Positions 6,952 to 14,945 of a stretch of 15,123 bases of DNA are shown one piece after another. Numbering within the stretch: position 1 is the first letter of the stretch; each line of letters begins with the position of its first letter. Origin of the DNA: Oscillospiraceae bacterium (GTDB lineage: Bacteria; Bacillota; Clostridia; Oscillospirales; Ruminococcaceae); assembly GCA_029005335.1 (NCBI GenBank), contig JAQXFT010000122.1, positions 1 through 15,123 on the forward strand. Direction: 5' to 3'. The position numbers and the translations under genes were made by a program. Under the pieces are notes generated by a model. That model worked only from the letters and a program-made list of their open reading frames with translations, had not been told where the DNA came from and did no database searches.

Positions 6952-7401
6952 TTGAAAGTAGCTCTGGTAGGTTCAAGCGGAGGTCATCTGACACATTTAT
7001 ATATGCTGAAGCCATTCTGGAAGGATAAAGAAAGATTCTGGGTCACATTCGATAAGGAAGATGCCAGAAGTATACTGAAAGGTGAAAAAATGTATCCCTG
7101 CCATTATCCTACAAACCGGAATATAAAAAATCTTATAAAAAATACTGTCCTTGCATGGAAAATACTGAAAAAAGAAAAACCCGACCTGATTATCTCATCA
7201 GGTGCGGCTGTAGCTGTACCCTTTTTCTATCTCGGAAAGCTCTTCGGTGCAAAGGTGATATACATAGAAGTATTCGACCGGATAGATAAGCCTACACTCA
7301 CAGGAAAGCTTGTTTATCCCATTACCGACGAATTTATAGTTGAATGGGAAGAAATGAAAAAGGTCTATCCTAAGGCAAAAAACTTAGGTTCAATTTTTTG
7401 A
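6952..7401 (+). CDS. Alg14/PssD-like subunit of a split polysaccharide glycosyltransferase
   Basis: A 149-residue protein of the Alg14/EpsE/PssD family, the membrane-associating acceptor-binding half of a two-part glycosyltransferase. It opens with KVALVGSSGGHLTHL, where GGH (residues 10-12) is the family signature, and contains PDLIISSGAAVAVPF and a hydrophobic stretch at about 90-100. The length equals that of pneumococcal Cps14F-type proteins. The start is TTG 6952, placed 7 bases after GGGGTG. An in-frame ATG at 6937 overlaps that ribosome binding site and a more upstream TTG lies in the -10 box. The catalytic half follows after 18 bases. In Rhizobium PssD/PssE add glucuronic acid; with ugd next door the same donor is plausible here, but galactose or glucose transfer is not excluded. 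Confidence 0.9.
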   Translation: MKVALVGSSGGHLTHLYMLKPFWKDKERFWVTFDKEDARSILKGEKMYPCHYPTNRNIKNLIKNTVLAWKILKKEKPDLIISSGAAVAVPFFYLGKLFGAKVIYIEVFDRIDKPTLTGKLVYPITDEFIVEWEEMKKVYPKAKNLGSIF

Positions 7402-7419
7402 TGTCTGGAGTATTGAAAT

Positions 7420-7932
7420 ATGATTTTTGTTACAGTTGGAACTCATGAACAGCCTTTTAACAGACTGGTAAAATATATGGATATGCTGAAAAAGCATGGC
7501 AGAATCAATGAGGAAATTATAATACAGACCGGCTTTTCTACTTATGAACCGCAGTTCTGTGAATGGAGCAAGCTTTATCCCTATGAAAAAATGACAGAGC
7601 TGATTTCTGAAGCAAGAATTGTGATAACTCACGGAGGCCCTTCAAGCTTCATAATGCCCCTCCAGATTGGAAAAATTCCGGTTGTCGTTCCCAGACAGTT
7701 CAGATACAACGAACACGTCAACAACCATCAGGTGGAATTTTCAAATGCAGTTGCCGAAAGGCAGGGAAATATCATAGTAGTTGAGGATATAAAAAAGCTC
7801 GGAGAAACTATCCTGAACTACGATAATATAATCAAATCAATGCCCGCCGGAATGAAAAGCAATAACGTAAAATTCAACTGTGAGCTTGAAAAAATAGTTT
7901 CCGGTATGTTCAGAAAGAAAGGGAAAAAATGA
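7420..7932 (+). CDS. Alg13/PssE-like catalytic subunit of the split glycosyltransferase (GT28 C-terminal domain)
   Basis: A 170-residue protein equivalent to the C-terminal half of GT28 enzymes, which binds the UDP-sugar donor. Visible motifs are the N-terminal MIFVTVGTHEQPFNRL, the donor-binding THGGPSS at about residues 70-76, and PVVVPRQFRYNEHVNNHQ, where the family has conserved basic and acidic residues contacting the nucleotide. It should form a heterodimer with the preceding Alg14-like protein at the inner face of the membrane. TGGAG at 7406-7410 lies 9 bases before the ATG. The stop codon TGA overlaps the next gene's ATG (ATGA at 7929-7932). The sugar specificity is not readable; glucuronate is a fair guess from context. 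Confidence 0.92.
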   Translation: MIFVTVGTHEQPFNRLVKYMDMLKKHGRINEEIIIQTGFSTYEPQFCEWSKLYPYEKMTELISEARIVITHGGPSSFIMPLQIGKIPVVVPRQFRYNEHVNNHQVEFSNAVAERQGNIIVVEDIKKLGETILNYDNIIKSMPAGMKSNNVKFNCELEKIVSGMFRKKGKK

Positions 7933-9047
7933 TAAAAGCAGGTATATTATCCATGCAGAGAATCTATAATTATGGCTCTTTTCTGCAGGCATATGGTCTT
8001 AAACAGATTCTCTCCGAACTGGGTTGCCGTGTCGAATTTGCAGACTACCACGCCGGAAAATGCCTTATTCCTCCGGACGGCGGTACGGGAATTTCCAGAA
8101 AAATTTCAAAGGTAACCGAAGTATTCAGATATGATGCCCCCCTGAAAGAAAAAATACGCTTTATAAAATATAAAAAAAACTATGCAAAAAATTACTATCC
8201 GTATCTGAAAATAAATGAAAATATGAACTATTCGCCCGAGCTTGATATTCTTGTCATTGGCAGTGATGAGGTATTCAACTGCGTTCAGAATAATACAAAC
8301 GTCGGATTTTCTCCGGAACTTTTCGGAGCAGACAATAATGCAAAAAAAGTTATCAGCTATGCAGGTTCATTCGGAAACACTACACTTGAAAAGCTTGAAA
8401 AATACAACGTCAGTGAAAAGGTCGCAGGCTGGCTCAAAAAATTTTCCGCTGTCTCCGTCCGTGACGCAAACAGCGGTCAGATTGTCGAAAAGCTTACCGG
8501 AAAAAAACCGGTATATAATCTCGACCCTGTTCTTGCATATGACTATATCGGAAAATGCAGGCATATTCCCGAAAGCGTTCCGGAATCGGATTACATAATC
8601 CTTTATGGATATTCCGGAAGATTTACAAAGGAAGAATGTCATTTTATAAGAAAATATGCAGACCGTAAAAATCTGAAGGTCTTCTGTATAGGAGGCGTTC
8701 AGAATTGCTGTGACAAATTCATTGACTGTTCCCCCTTTGAAGTAATTGCTTATTTTCAGCATGCCCATGCAGTAATTACCGACACTTTTCACGGAACTAT
8801 TCTCTCGGTAATCACTCACCGTCCGTTCGTCTCACTTGTAAGAAAAAGCGGATACGGAAATTCCGAAAAGCTGGGAGACCTGCTGGAAAGACTTCATCTC
8901 GGAAACAGAAAAATAGATAATATGAAAATGCTTGGAAAAATGCTTGAAAAGGATTTTTCATTCAGTGAAACAGATGAAATAATCGCTCAGGAACGCAAGC
9001 ATACCTATGAATATCTGAAAGCTCAGATTAAATCAGTGAGGAATTGA
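7929..9047 (+). CDS. Polysaccharide pyruvyl transferase family protein
   Basis: A 372-residue cytoplasmic enzyme of the PS_pyruv_trans (CsaB/WcaK-like) family. Members move pyruvate from phosphoenolpyruvate onto a sugar, as a ketal, adding negative charge to the polymer. Diagnostic motifs are NYGSFLQAYGL near the N-terminus, LVIGSDEVFN at about 108-117, SYAGSFG, SVRDANSG, YNLDPVL and, near the C-terminus, the hallmark DTFHGTILS with D285 and H288. The length is normal for the family. ATG 7929 overlaps the stop of the previous gene, and AAAGGG at 7918-7923 is the likely ribosome binding site. The following FrhB-like gene begins two bases after the stop. Some family members have other or unknown activities, so actual pyruvylation is likely rather than certain. 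Confidence 0.92.
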   Translation: MIKAGILSMQRIYNYGSFLQAYGLKQILSELGCRVEFADYHAGKCLIPPDGGTGISRKISKVTEVFRYDAPLKEKIRFIKYKKNYAKNYYPYLKINENMNYSPELDILVIGSDEVFNCVQNNTNVGFSPELFGADNNAKKVISYAGSFGNTTLEKLEKYNVSEKVAGWLKKFSAVSVRDANSGQIVEKLTGKKPVYNLDPVLAYDYIGKCRHIPESVPESDYIILYGYSGRFTKEECHFIRKYADRKNLKVFCIGGVQNCCDKFIDCSPFEVIAYFQHAHAVITDTFHGTILSVITHRPFVSLVRKSGYGNSEKLGDLLERLHLGNRKIDNMKMLGKMLEKDFSFSETDEIIAQERKHTYEYLKAQIKSVRN

Positions 9048-9049
9048 AA

Positions 9050-10246
9050 ATGCTGTCTGAAATTGTTTTATACACGGATAAAAAGAACTGTTGCGGGTGC
9101 GGTGCCTGTGCGAATATATGCCCTAAGAATGCCATATCAATGCAGGAGGATAAATCAGGCTTCATCTATCCGCATATAAATAACGATTTATGTATAAAAT
9201 GCAAAAAATGCAGGACAGTATGTGCCTTTCAGAATACTGAAATAAAAAATAATCCCCTCAGAACCTTTGCCGCTGTCGGAAAAAATCCGTCAGTCAACCG
9301 TCATTCAGCCTCGGGAGGAATATTTGCATCACTGGCAGGACAATTTATAAAAAACGGCGGTATTGTCTTCGGAGCTGCTTTTGACAGCAACTGGAAAGTA
9401 AATCATATCAGGGCTGATAATACCGATTCACTTAAAAGGATTCAAGGCTCGAAGTATGTCCAGAGCAGTACAGGTAAAACCTTTTCAGAGGTAAAAAAGC
9501 TCCTTGACAACGGAAAAAAAGTATTCTATTCGGGAACTCCGTGTCAGATTGCAGGGCTGTATGGATTTCTCGGAAAGGATTATGAAAATCTGATTACAGC
9601 AGATTTGATTTGCCACGGCGTTCCCAACAACCGTATGCTTACTGAATATATAGCTTCAATCGAAAAAAAAGAAAACGGAAAAATAAAAAAATTCTCTTTC
9701 AGAGACAAATCAATCGGCTGGGGAATAAACGGAAGCGTAATTATTGAAAAAAACAATTCAAGATTCAAAAAGAAGCTCTGGCAGAGTGCCTCCCCTTATT
9801 TATATTACTTCTCAGCAGGCTGGATTTACCGTGAATGCTGTTACGAATGTAAATACGCCTGCGAACACCGTCCGGCAGATATTACTTTAGGTGACTACTG
9901 GGGTATCGAAAAGGCTCACCCCGAATATCTCGGGAAAGACGGCTGGAACGAAAAAAACGGTATTTCCGTCGTAATTGCCAATACTGAAAAGGGCGTTGAT
10001 TTCATAAACAGCTATCATGAATGTGCGGATTTCAGAAAATCAGATTTTCAGTCCGCTTCGGCAAGAAATTCCCAGCTGAAAAAACCAAGCAATTCCGGAA
10101 AAAGAAACGAAATAATTGAAATATATACAAGAGAGGGCTGGGAGGCTCTCGAAGAACGCTTCAATAAAAATATCGGACTCAGAAAATATTCAAGTCTTGT
10201 AAAAACGCTTATTCCTCAGAAAATAAAGCGTATACTCAAGGGCTGA
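9050..10246 (+). CDS. FrhB-type iron-sulfur protein (coenzyme F420 hydrogenase/dehydrogenase beta subunit family)
   Basis: A 398-residue soluble protein. The N-terminus carries two bacterial-type 4Fe-4S motifs: C14-x2-C17-x2-C20-x3-C24-P and C48-x2-C51-x2-C54-x3-C58. It is followed by FrhB N- and C-terminal domains, seen in FAAVGKN, SASGGIFASL, QGSKYVQS, FSGTPCQ-like YSGTPCQIAG and LICHGVPN. A third cysteine group, C264-x2-C267-x3-C271, precedes the conserved ADITLGDYWG. The family binds a flavin and Fe-S clusters and oxidises or reduces a cofactor; this host is not expected to use F420. The start is ATG 9050, 8 bases after GAGG (9038-9041); TTG 9044 is less likely. It is tightly linked to the pyruvyl transferase gene, a pairing I know from other Firmicutes and Bacteroides polysaccharide loci. 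Its exact reaction is unknown. Confidence 0.92.
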   Translation: MLSEIVLYTDKKNCCGCGACANICPKNAISMQEDKSGFIYPHINNDLCIKCKKCRTVCAFQNTEIKNNPLRTFAAVGKNPSVNRHSASGGIFASLAGQFIKNGGIVFGAAFDSNWKVNHIRADNTDSLKRIQGSKYVQSSTGKTFSEVKKLLDNGKKVFYSGTPCQIAGLYGFLGKDYENLITADLICHGVPNNRMLTEYIASIEKKENGKIKKFSFRDKSIGWGINGSVIIEKNNSRFKKKLWQSASPYLYYFSAGWIYRECCYECKYACEHRPADITLGDYWGIEKAHPEYLGKDGWNEKNGISVVIANTEKGVDFINSYHECADFRKSDFQSASARNSQLKKPSNSGKRNEIIEIYTREGWEALEERFNKNIGLRKYSSLVKTLIPQKIKRILKG

Positions 10247-10277
10247 AAACTGCAAAATATAAAGGTGGTTTAAATCT

Positions 10278-11399
10278 ATGGAAAAAACAGTCAGAATCCT
10301 GCATATTCTGCAAAGAATGGAAGCCGGAGGAACTCAGGCTCTGCTTATGAATCTTTACAGAAATATCGACCGCACAAAAATACAGTTTGATTTTTTAGTC
10401 GAATACCCTGACAAACAGTTTTATGACGACGAAATTCTGAGTATGGGCGGAAGAATATTCTATTCAAATGTCAGAAATGATAAAAATATATTCAGATTCC
10501 AGAAACAGCTCGAAGATATTCTCAGAAAATATAAATATCAGATTGTCCACGTCCATGCATTTACAATCGGATATTTCTGCCTGAGGACTGCACATAAATG
10601 CGGTGTACCGGTCAGAATCGCTCATTCCCACAATAATGAAACAGTCCGTGATTCCAAATATCTCCTTAAACGTATAATGCAGAAGCTTTACCCCATATAT
10701 GCAACAGATTTGTTCGCCTGTTCAAAGGAAGCAGGAAAATATCTTTTCCATTCAAAAAAATTTCATGTCCTCAACAACGCTATCGACTCCTCAAAATTCA
10801 CCGCAAATCCGACTGTAAGAGATGATGTAAGAAAAGAACTCCGAATCGGAGACCGTATTGCAGTCGGACACGTCGGAAGATTTCATGCTCAGAAAAATCA
10901 TGATTTTCTTCTCGATGTATTCGCCGGATTCAAAAAGAAACACAGCAATTCAGTTCTGATACTTGTCGGTTCAGGCGACCTCGAAAACCAGATTCGTGAA
11001 AAGATTTCAGCACTCGGACTTGATGACAGTGTAATGCTTCTGGGAAACAGAAAGGACATGAACCGTATTTATCAGGCAATGGATATATTCCTGCTTCCTT
11101 CACTTTTTGAGGGACTGGGAATCGTTGCTGTTGAAGCTCAGGCAGCCGGAATACCTGTAATAGCATCTGACGGTGTATCACTTGATGCAAAGGTATCTCC
11201 GCTGATACACTATGTAAAGCTCAGCAGAGGTGCTTCTGAATGGTCAGAAGCCGCTGAAAAAGCCCTCAAATCAGAATACTGCCATAAGAATATGCAGAAA
11301 TATATAATAAAATCCGGATTTGATGTAAAGAGTACTGCCGGATTCCTGCAGAATTTCTATATAAAAAAATCAGGCATGAAACAAGGAGAAGAAGTATAA
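10278..11399 (+). CDS. Glycosyltransferase family 4 protein
   Basis: A 373-residue GT-B enzyme that adds one sugar of the repeat unit with retention of configuration. The N-terminal domain has ILHILQRMEAGGTQALLMNLY and IVHVHAFTIGYF, typical of EpsF-like GT4 enzymes. The C-terminal domain has VGHVGRFHAQKNHDFLL, with the phosphate-binding R201 and K206, then VLILVGSGDLENQI, and LFEGLGIVAVEAQAAGIPVI with the E-x7-E pair E278 and E286. The ribosome binding site AAGGTGG at 10262-10267 is 10 bases before the ATG. The 31-base gap after the FrhB-like gene contains no terminator. Its stop overlaps the next start (TAATG). Donor and linkage cannot be predicted. Confidence 0.92.
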   Translation: MEKTVRILHILQRMEAGGTQALLMNLYRNIDRTKIQFDFLVEYPDKQFYDDEILSMGGRIFYSNVRNDKNIFRFQKQLEDILRKYKYQIVHVHAFTIGYFCLRTAHKCGVPVRIAHSHNNETVRDSKYLLKRIMQKLYPIYATDLFACSKEAGKYLFHSKKFHVLNNAIDSSKFTANPTVRDDVRKELRIGDRIAVGHVGRFHAQKNHDFLLDVFAGFKKKHSNSVLILVGSGDLENQIREKISALGLDDSVMLLGNRKDMNRIYQAMDIFLLPSLFEGLGIVAVEAQAAGIPVIASDGVSLDAKVSPLIHYVKLSRGASEWSEAAEKALKSEYCHKNMQKYIIKSGFDVKSTAGFLQNFYIKKSGMKQGEEV

Positions 11400-12442
11400 T
11401 GGATTATATTTTGTCAGAATATACAAATAAAAATAATAAAAATGCCTTCAATGCCACCAACAAGGCAAGAAATGATACTATTACAATAGCTGTCAGAGCC
11501 GGTTATAAGCATGAACCGCTTTATCACAGCGGAGTATCAAAGCCAAAAATTATCTTTGAGCTGATTTTCAACTCATTAAGATTGTCTCTCAAAGCCGGAA
11601 AGGGCGACAGAATCCTTATTCAATATCCCTACTTTCCGCCGATTGTAAATGATGTACTCTTTTTTATACTGAATATGGGTCAGAAAATCCGTAAGTATGA
11701 TATTCAGATAATCATACATGATATTCTTTTTATGAGAAATGATGACGTATTTCAAAAATCCATGTCATATAACGCAAACAGGGAATTTAAAAAATTTTCA
11801 AACGCAAGCCGGATAATAGTACATAATAAAAGAATGGCAAAAATATTTTCACTGAATACAGCTATAAAAAACAAGCTGTCAGTTTTAGGTCCGTTTTATT
11901 ATCTCTATGATAAAAAAGTCGAAAAGCCGGAATACTCTGAATCACCGCAGATTATAATTGCCGGAAATCTCGATAAAAACAAAACAGCATATATATATAA
12001 GCTGAAGGAACTGAAAAAATTAAAATTCAATCTTTATGGAGTCGGCTTTACAGATGAGGGTGCAGAAAACCTGAAGTATTTCGGAAAGTTTCTGCCGGAA
12101 GAACTTATCGAAAACCTTAAAGGAAATTTCGGACTTGTATGGGACGGAGATTCAACAGATACCTGCAGCGGAACATTCGGAAATTATCTGAAGTACAATA
12201 ATCCGCATAAGCTCTCACTCTATCTGACAGCAGGAATACCTGTAATAGTATGGTCAGAATCAGCTCTTGCTCCGTTCGTAACCAAAAAAAATGTAGGTAT
12301 CGCCGTAGATTCACTCAGGGAACTTGAAAAGAAGCTTGCGGAACTCACTCCGGAAAAATATGCTGAAATGACTGAAAACGTATCACGTATAAGGACTGAC
12401 CTTATAACCGGCAAAAGACTTGAAGAACTTCTGAAAGGATAA
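11399..12442 (+). CDS. Gtf3/WbbI-like glycosyltransferase (galactofuranosyl/glucosyltransferase-like)
   Basis: A 347-residue glycosyltransferase of the group holding E. coli WbbI (beta-1,6-galactofuranosyltransferase) and streptococcal Gtf3. The strongest evidence is the C-terminal block beginning GLVWDGDSTDTCSG at residue 245 and continuing with YLKYNNPHKLSLYL and AGIPVIVWSESALAPFV, a conserved donor-binding region of that group. The N-terminal part contains ILIQYPYFPP and IIHDILFMR. The first 25 residues are rich in Asn and Lys and look disordered. AAGGAG at 11383-11388 lies 10 bases before ATG 11399, which overlaps the previous stop. No UDP-galactopyranose mutase gene is visible nearby, so galactofuranose transfer should not be assumed; glucose is an alternative. 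Confidence 0.85.
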   Translation: MDYILSEYTNKNNKNAFNATNKARNDTITIAVRAGYKHEPLYHSGVSKPKIIFELIFNSLRLSLKAGKGDRILIQYPYFPPIVNDVLFFILNMGQKIRKYDIQIIIHDILFMRNDDVFQKSMSYNANREFKKFSNASRIIVHNKRMAKIFSLNTAIKNKLSVLGPFYYLYDKKVEKPEYSESPQIIIAGNLDKNKTAYIYKLKELKKLKFNLYGVGFTDEGAENLKYFGKFLPEELIENLKGNFGLVWDGDSTDTCSGTFGNYLKYNNPHKLSLYLTAGIPVIVWSESALAPFVTKKNVGIAVDSLRELEKKLAELTPEKYAEMTENVSRIRTDLITGKRLEELLKG

Positions 12443-12449
12443 TTTTTAT

Positions 12450-13592
12450 ATGTACAGAATCCTATTTGCAGCTTCTGACAATACACAGGCAAGCGGAGCT
12501 TTTCAGAGTATGGCAAAGCTCTGCCAGCTTATCAATGAAAATCCCGATTTTCATGCAATGGTTGTTCTTCCCAGAAAGGGCAACGGCTATGAGCTTCTTG
12601 AAAAGCTCGGGATTGAATATACATATGCAAAATCCTATGGCTGGATTGTTCCTGTCGATGTAAAATGGACGACAGGTAAAAAACTTCGTCAGCTTGTCAA
12701 AAAAATAATCAACGCCTTTGCAGTAAGAAAAATTGAAAAAATAATACGTGAAAAAAATATTGATATTCTTCATTCAAATACTTCATATATATATGTTGGT
12801 CAGAAAGCTGCTCTCAGAACACATACGCTTTCTGTATGGCATCTCAGAGAGCTTCTTGAGGAAGACCAGCACAACAAATTCTGCAGTAAGGACTGCATTA
12901 AGCTTATCAACAAGGCTGATGCCGTCGTTGCAATATCAGACTGCATAGCCGAAAAATACAAGTCCGGAATAAAAAATCTCGTAAAAATTTCAAACGGACT
13001 TGACCCTGCAATATATTATTACAAAAAACAGTTTTCACAGAATAATCCTGATATATCACTGCTCTGCATAGGAAATATGAACGGCGGAAAAGGTCAGGAT
13101 ATAATTATAAAGGCGTGCAGACTTCTGATAAAAAGCGGTATCAGAAACTTTCATGTTAATTTCGTCGGCTCGGGAACAAAGGAAGCTTCCTATAAAAATC
13201 TCTGCACTAAGCTTCAGCTTGATGAATTTATCACTTTTCATGGTATTCACAAGGACGTGCAGAAATTCTACCGTAAATCCGATATAATGATTATGAGTTC
13301 AAACGCCGAGGCATTCGGAAGAACAACCGTTGAAGCAATGATGTCCGGCTGTCTGATTGTCGGAAGTGATTCGGGTGCTACTCCGGAGATTCTGAATAAC
13401 GGAGAATTCGGCTATATGTTTAAAAACGGTGACTACAACGATTTGTATAAGGTGCTGAAAAATATTTTCGCAGACAGAAGCTGTATAAGAGATATGGCTG
13501 AAAAGGGTCAGAAACATGCCCTTGAATGCTACTCCGCACAGCTTAATGCTGAAAAAGTAATGTCGCTTTATCGGAAATTGTTGGAAAGCTGA
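12450..13592 (+). CDS. Glycosyltransferase family 4 protein (second)
   Basis: A 380-residue GT-B enzyme acting on the same polysaccharide. The N-terminal domain shows ILFAASDNTQASGAFQSM and, further on, IDILHSNTSYIYVGQKAA and SVWHLRELLEED. The C-terminal domain shows LLCIGNMNGGKGQDIII, with the donor-binding lysine K214, and SSNAEAFGRTTVEAMMSG with the E-x7-E pair E287 and E295. The position usually held by arginine before the lysine is replaced (GNMNGGK), a known variation in the family. AAAGGA at 12434-12439 lies 10 bases before the ATG, and the gap to the previous gene is 7 bases. The sugar donor and linkage cannot be predicted from sequence. Confidence 0.92.
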   Translation: MYRILFAASDNTQASGAFQSMAKLCQLINENPDFHAMVVLPRKGNGYELLEKLGIEYTYAKSYGWIVPVDVKWTTGKKLRQLVKKIINAFAVRKIEKIIREKNIDILHSNTSYIYVGQKAALRTHTLSVWHLRELLEEDQHNKFCSKDCIKLINKADAVVAISDCIAEKYKSGIKNLVKISNGLDPAIYYYKKQFSQNNPDISLLCIGNMNGGKGQDIIIKACRLLIKSGIRNFHVNFVGSGTKEASYKNLCTKLQLDEFITFHGIHKDVQKFYRKSDIMIMSSNAEAFGRTTVEAMMSGCLIVGSDSGATPEILNNGEFGYMFKNGDYNDLYKVLKNIFADRSCIRDMAEKGQKHALECYSAQLNAEKVMSLYRKLLES

Positions 13593-13620
13593 CTTTCTTA
13601 TGTAAGGAGTTAATAAAGAA

Positions 13621-14868
13621 ATGTCTATCCGCCTACCAAAACCGGACATACATTTTCCGTTTTTTGTTTCGCTGGCAATATATATTATAATTTCAATTTT
13701 CAACAAGACCTTCTATGGTCAGTACATTCCGGGAGCAGTATTTCAGGCAAGCCTTCTTGCCTGTATCTCCCTGCTGTTCTTTCATGAACTTGCAAAGCTG
13801 TATCTCACCGAATATCACCTGAAGGAAATACTGCATCTGCTGGCAGTATGTGCCTTTTTTGCAATATGTACAAGATTTCTCGGCTTCAAAACCTCAATGC
13901 TTCTGATATATATATACTGCTCAAGGGATATTGACTTTAAAAGAACGGCAAATCTTGCGAGCTATACTGCCTTTGCAATGTTCTGCTTTGTAGTATTAAG
14001 TGCATTGCTGGGAATTATCCACAATTATGTTTCAGTCGGAAGCGACGGAAGAATACGTGAATATCTCGGCTTTACCTATGCACTGCCACCTGCAATGATT
14101 CTTGCAAATGTCACAGCCCTGCAGGTATATGTCAAAAAGGATTTTATGCCGTTGACACAGATTCTTTTCTGGGCTGTTCTGAATACATGGCTTTTTTCAA
14201 AAACGGATTCCCGTCTTTCTTATTTTACAGCCATGTTCTTTCTTATTCTGGCTTTTCTTTTCCGGATTAACCTTGACTGGACAAGGATATTTGAAAAGTT
14301 CAGACCTCTCGCCTTTCTGACTGCGTTTGCATTTATAATCTGCATGACAGCAAGTATTCTTATAATTGCCTTCTATGATAAAAATATTGACTGGATGAGA
14401 CGTATCAACGATATTTCAGAGGAACGCATCGTTCTGACTATAGAGTCAATAAAAAAATTCGGCATATCACTTTTCGGTGAACCCGTAAAATGGGTCGGAA
14501 ACGGTCTGGACTCATCAGGAAACGCTCTTAAAGGACAATATCTATATGTTGACAATATCTATATAAATCTGATACAGAGAGCGGGAATAATAGCATTCGC
14601 ATATCTGACAGCAATACTTACTGTTGCAATGATAAAAACTGCAAAAGCAAAGGATTACTGGTTTCTTGTAATATGGGCAGTGCTTTCATGCAGAGGCATA
14701 CTTGATGACCTCATAATAGGACTTCATTATAATACCTTCTGGCTCGGAATAGGTGCATATATTTACAGCTCTGCCAATAACTGGAAGCCGTCACTGCAAA
14801 AGCTTATTCTGAAAAAGCTTGCTTTTCTGAATCGTCCGAAAAGCAAAATCAAATTCAAATGGCAGTAA
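13621..14868 (+). CDS. wzy: Wzy-type oligosaccharide repeat unit polymerase
   Basis: A 415-residue very hydrophobic protein with about ten to eleven membrane segments and a large loop between roughly residues 255 and 320. This fits the Wzy polymerase layout, in which lipid-linked repeat units are joined at the outer face of the membrane. Supporting details are the KTDSRLSYFTAMFFLILAF segment, analogous to the T-x-S-R stretch common in this superfamily, and WVGNGLDSSG followed by VDNIYINLIQRAGII (D311, N312), a recurring pattern before the last segments. AAGGAG at 13604-13609 sits 11 bases before the ATG. It follows the GT genes in the same direction. An O-antigen-ligase-like function is the main alternative, because sequence conservation is low in these families. 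Confidence 0.83.
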   Translation: MSIRLPKPDIHFPFFVSLAIYIIISIFNKTFYGQYIPGAVFQASLLACISLLFFHELAKLYLTEYHLKEILHLLAVCAFFAICTRFLGFKTSMLLIYIYCSRDIDFKRTANLASYTAFAMFCFVVLSALLGIIHNYVSVGSDGRIREYLGFTYALPPAMILANVTALQVYVKKDFMPLTQILFWAVLNTWLFSKTDSRLSYFTAMFFLILAFLFRINLDWTRIFEKFRPLAFLTAFAFIICMTASILIIAFYDKNIDWMRRINDISEERIVLTIESIKKFGISLFGEPVKWVGNGLDSSGNALKGQYLYVDNIYINLIQRAGIIAFAYLTAILTVAMIKTAKAKDYWFLVIWAVLSCRGILDDLIIGLHYNTFWLGIGAYIYSSANNWKPSLQKLILKKLAFLNRPKSKIKFKWQ

Positions 14869-14870
14869 AA

Positions 14871-14876
14871 GGAGGG
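14871..14876 (+). promoter_or_regulatory. Orphan ribosome binding site after wzy
   Basis: GGAGGG begins 2 bases after the wzy stop codon, as expected for the next gene of the operon. However, no ATG, GTG or TTG occurs at usable distance downstream; the first ATG is 28 bases away and opens a frame of only 15 codons. The gene it served was probably displaced by the transposon that follows. Confidence 0.55.
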
Positions 14877-14897
14877 ATTAAACAGAGGTCAAAAACA

Positions 14898-14926
14898 TAG
14901 ACAAATGTGCAGAAAAGTGTTAAAAT
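14898..14926 (+). promoter_or_regulatory. Candidate promoter of the TnpB gene
   Basis: TAGACA at 14898-14903 and TAAAAT at 14921-14926 are separated by 17 bases, with TG at 14918-14919 before the -10 box. It is weaker than the other promoters of the window but correctly placed for the tnpB start 20 bases further on. Confidence 0.5.
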
Positions 14927-14945
14927 ATGTTCATGAGGTGATGAA

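Noticed and set aside
8367..8819. 150-codon open frame on the minus strand inside the pyruvyl transferase gene.
   Set aside because: It is antisense to conserved pyruvyl transferase motifs, and no domain is recognisable in it.
13637..13666. Hairpin-like sequence with a T run in the first codons of wzy (AAAACCGG ... CCGTTTTTT), resembling an attenuator and similar to the terminator at 1663.
   Set aside because: Only three GC pairs can form next to A/T pairs and a bulge is required; the T run encodes Phe codons of the membrane protein. Too weak to call a terminator.
13299..13706. 135-codon open frame on the minus strand across the end of the second GT4 gene and the start of wzy.
   Set aside because: The product has no family resemblance; the region is explained by the two plus-strand genes and the wzy ribosome binding site.
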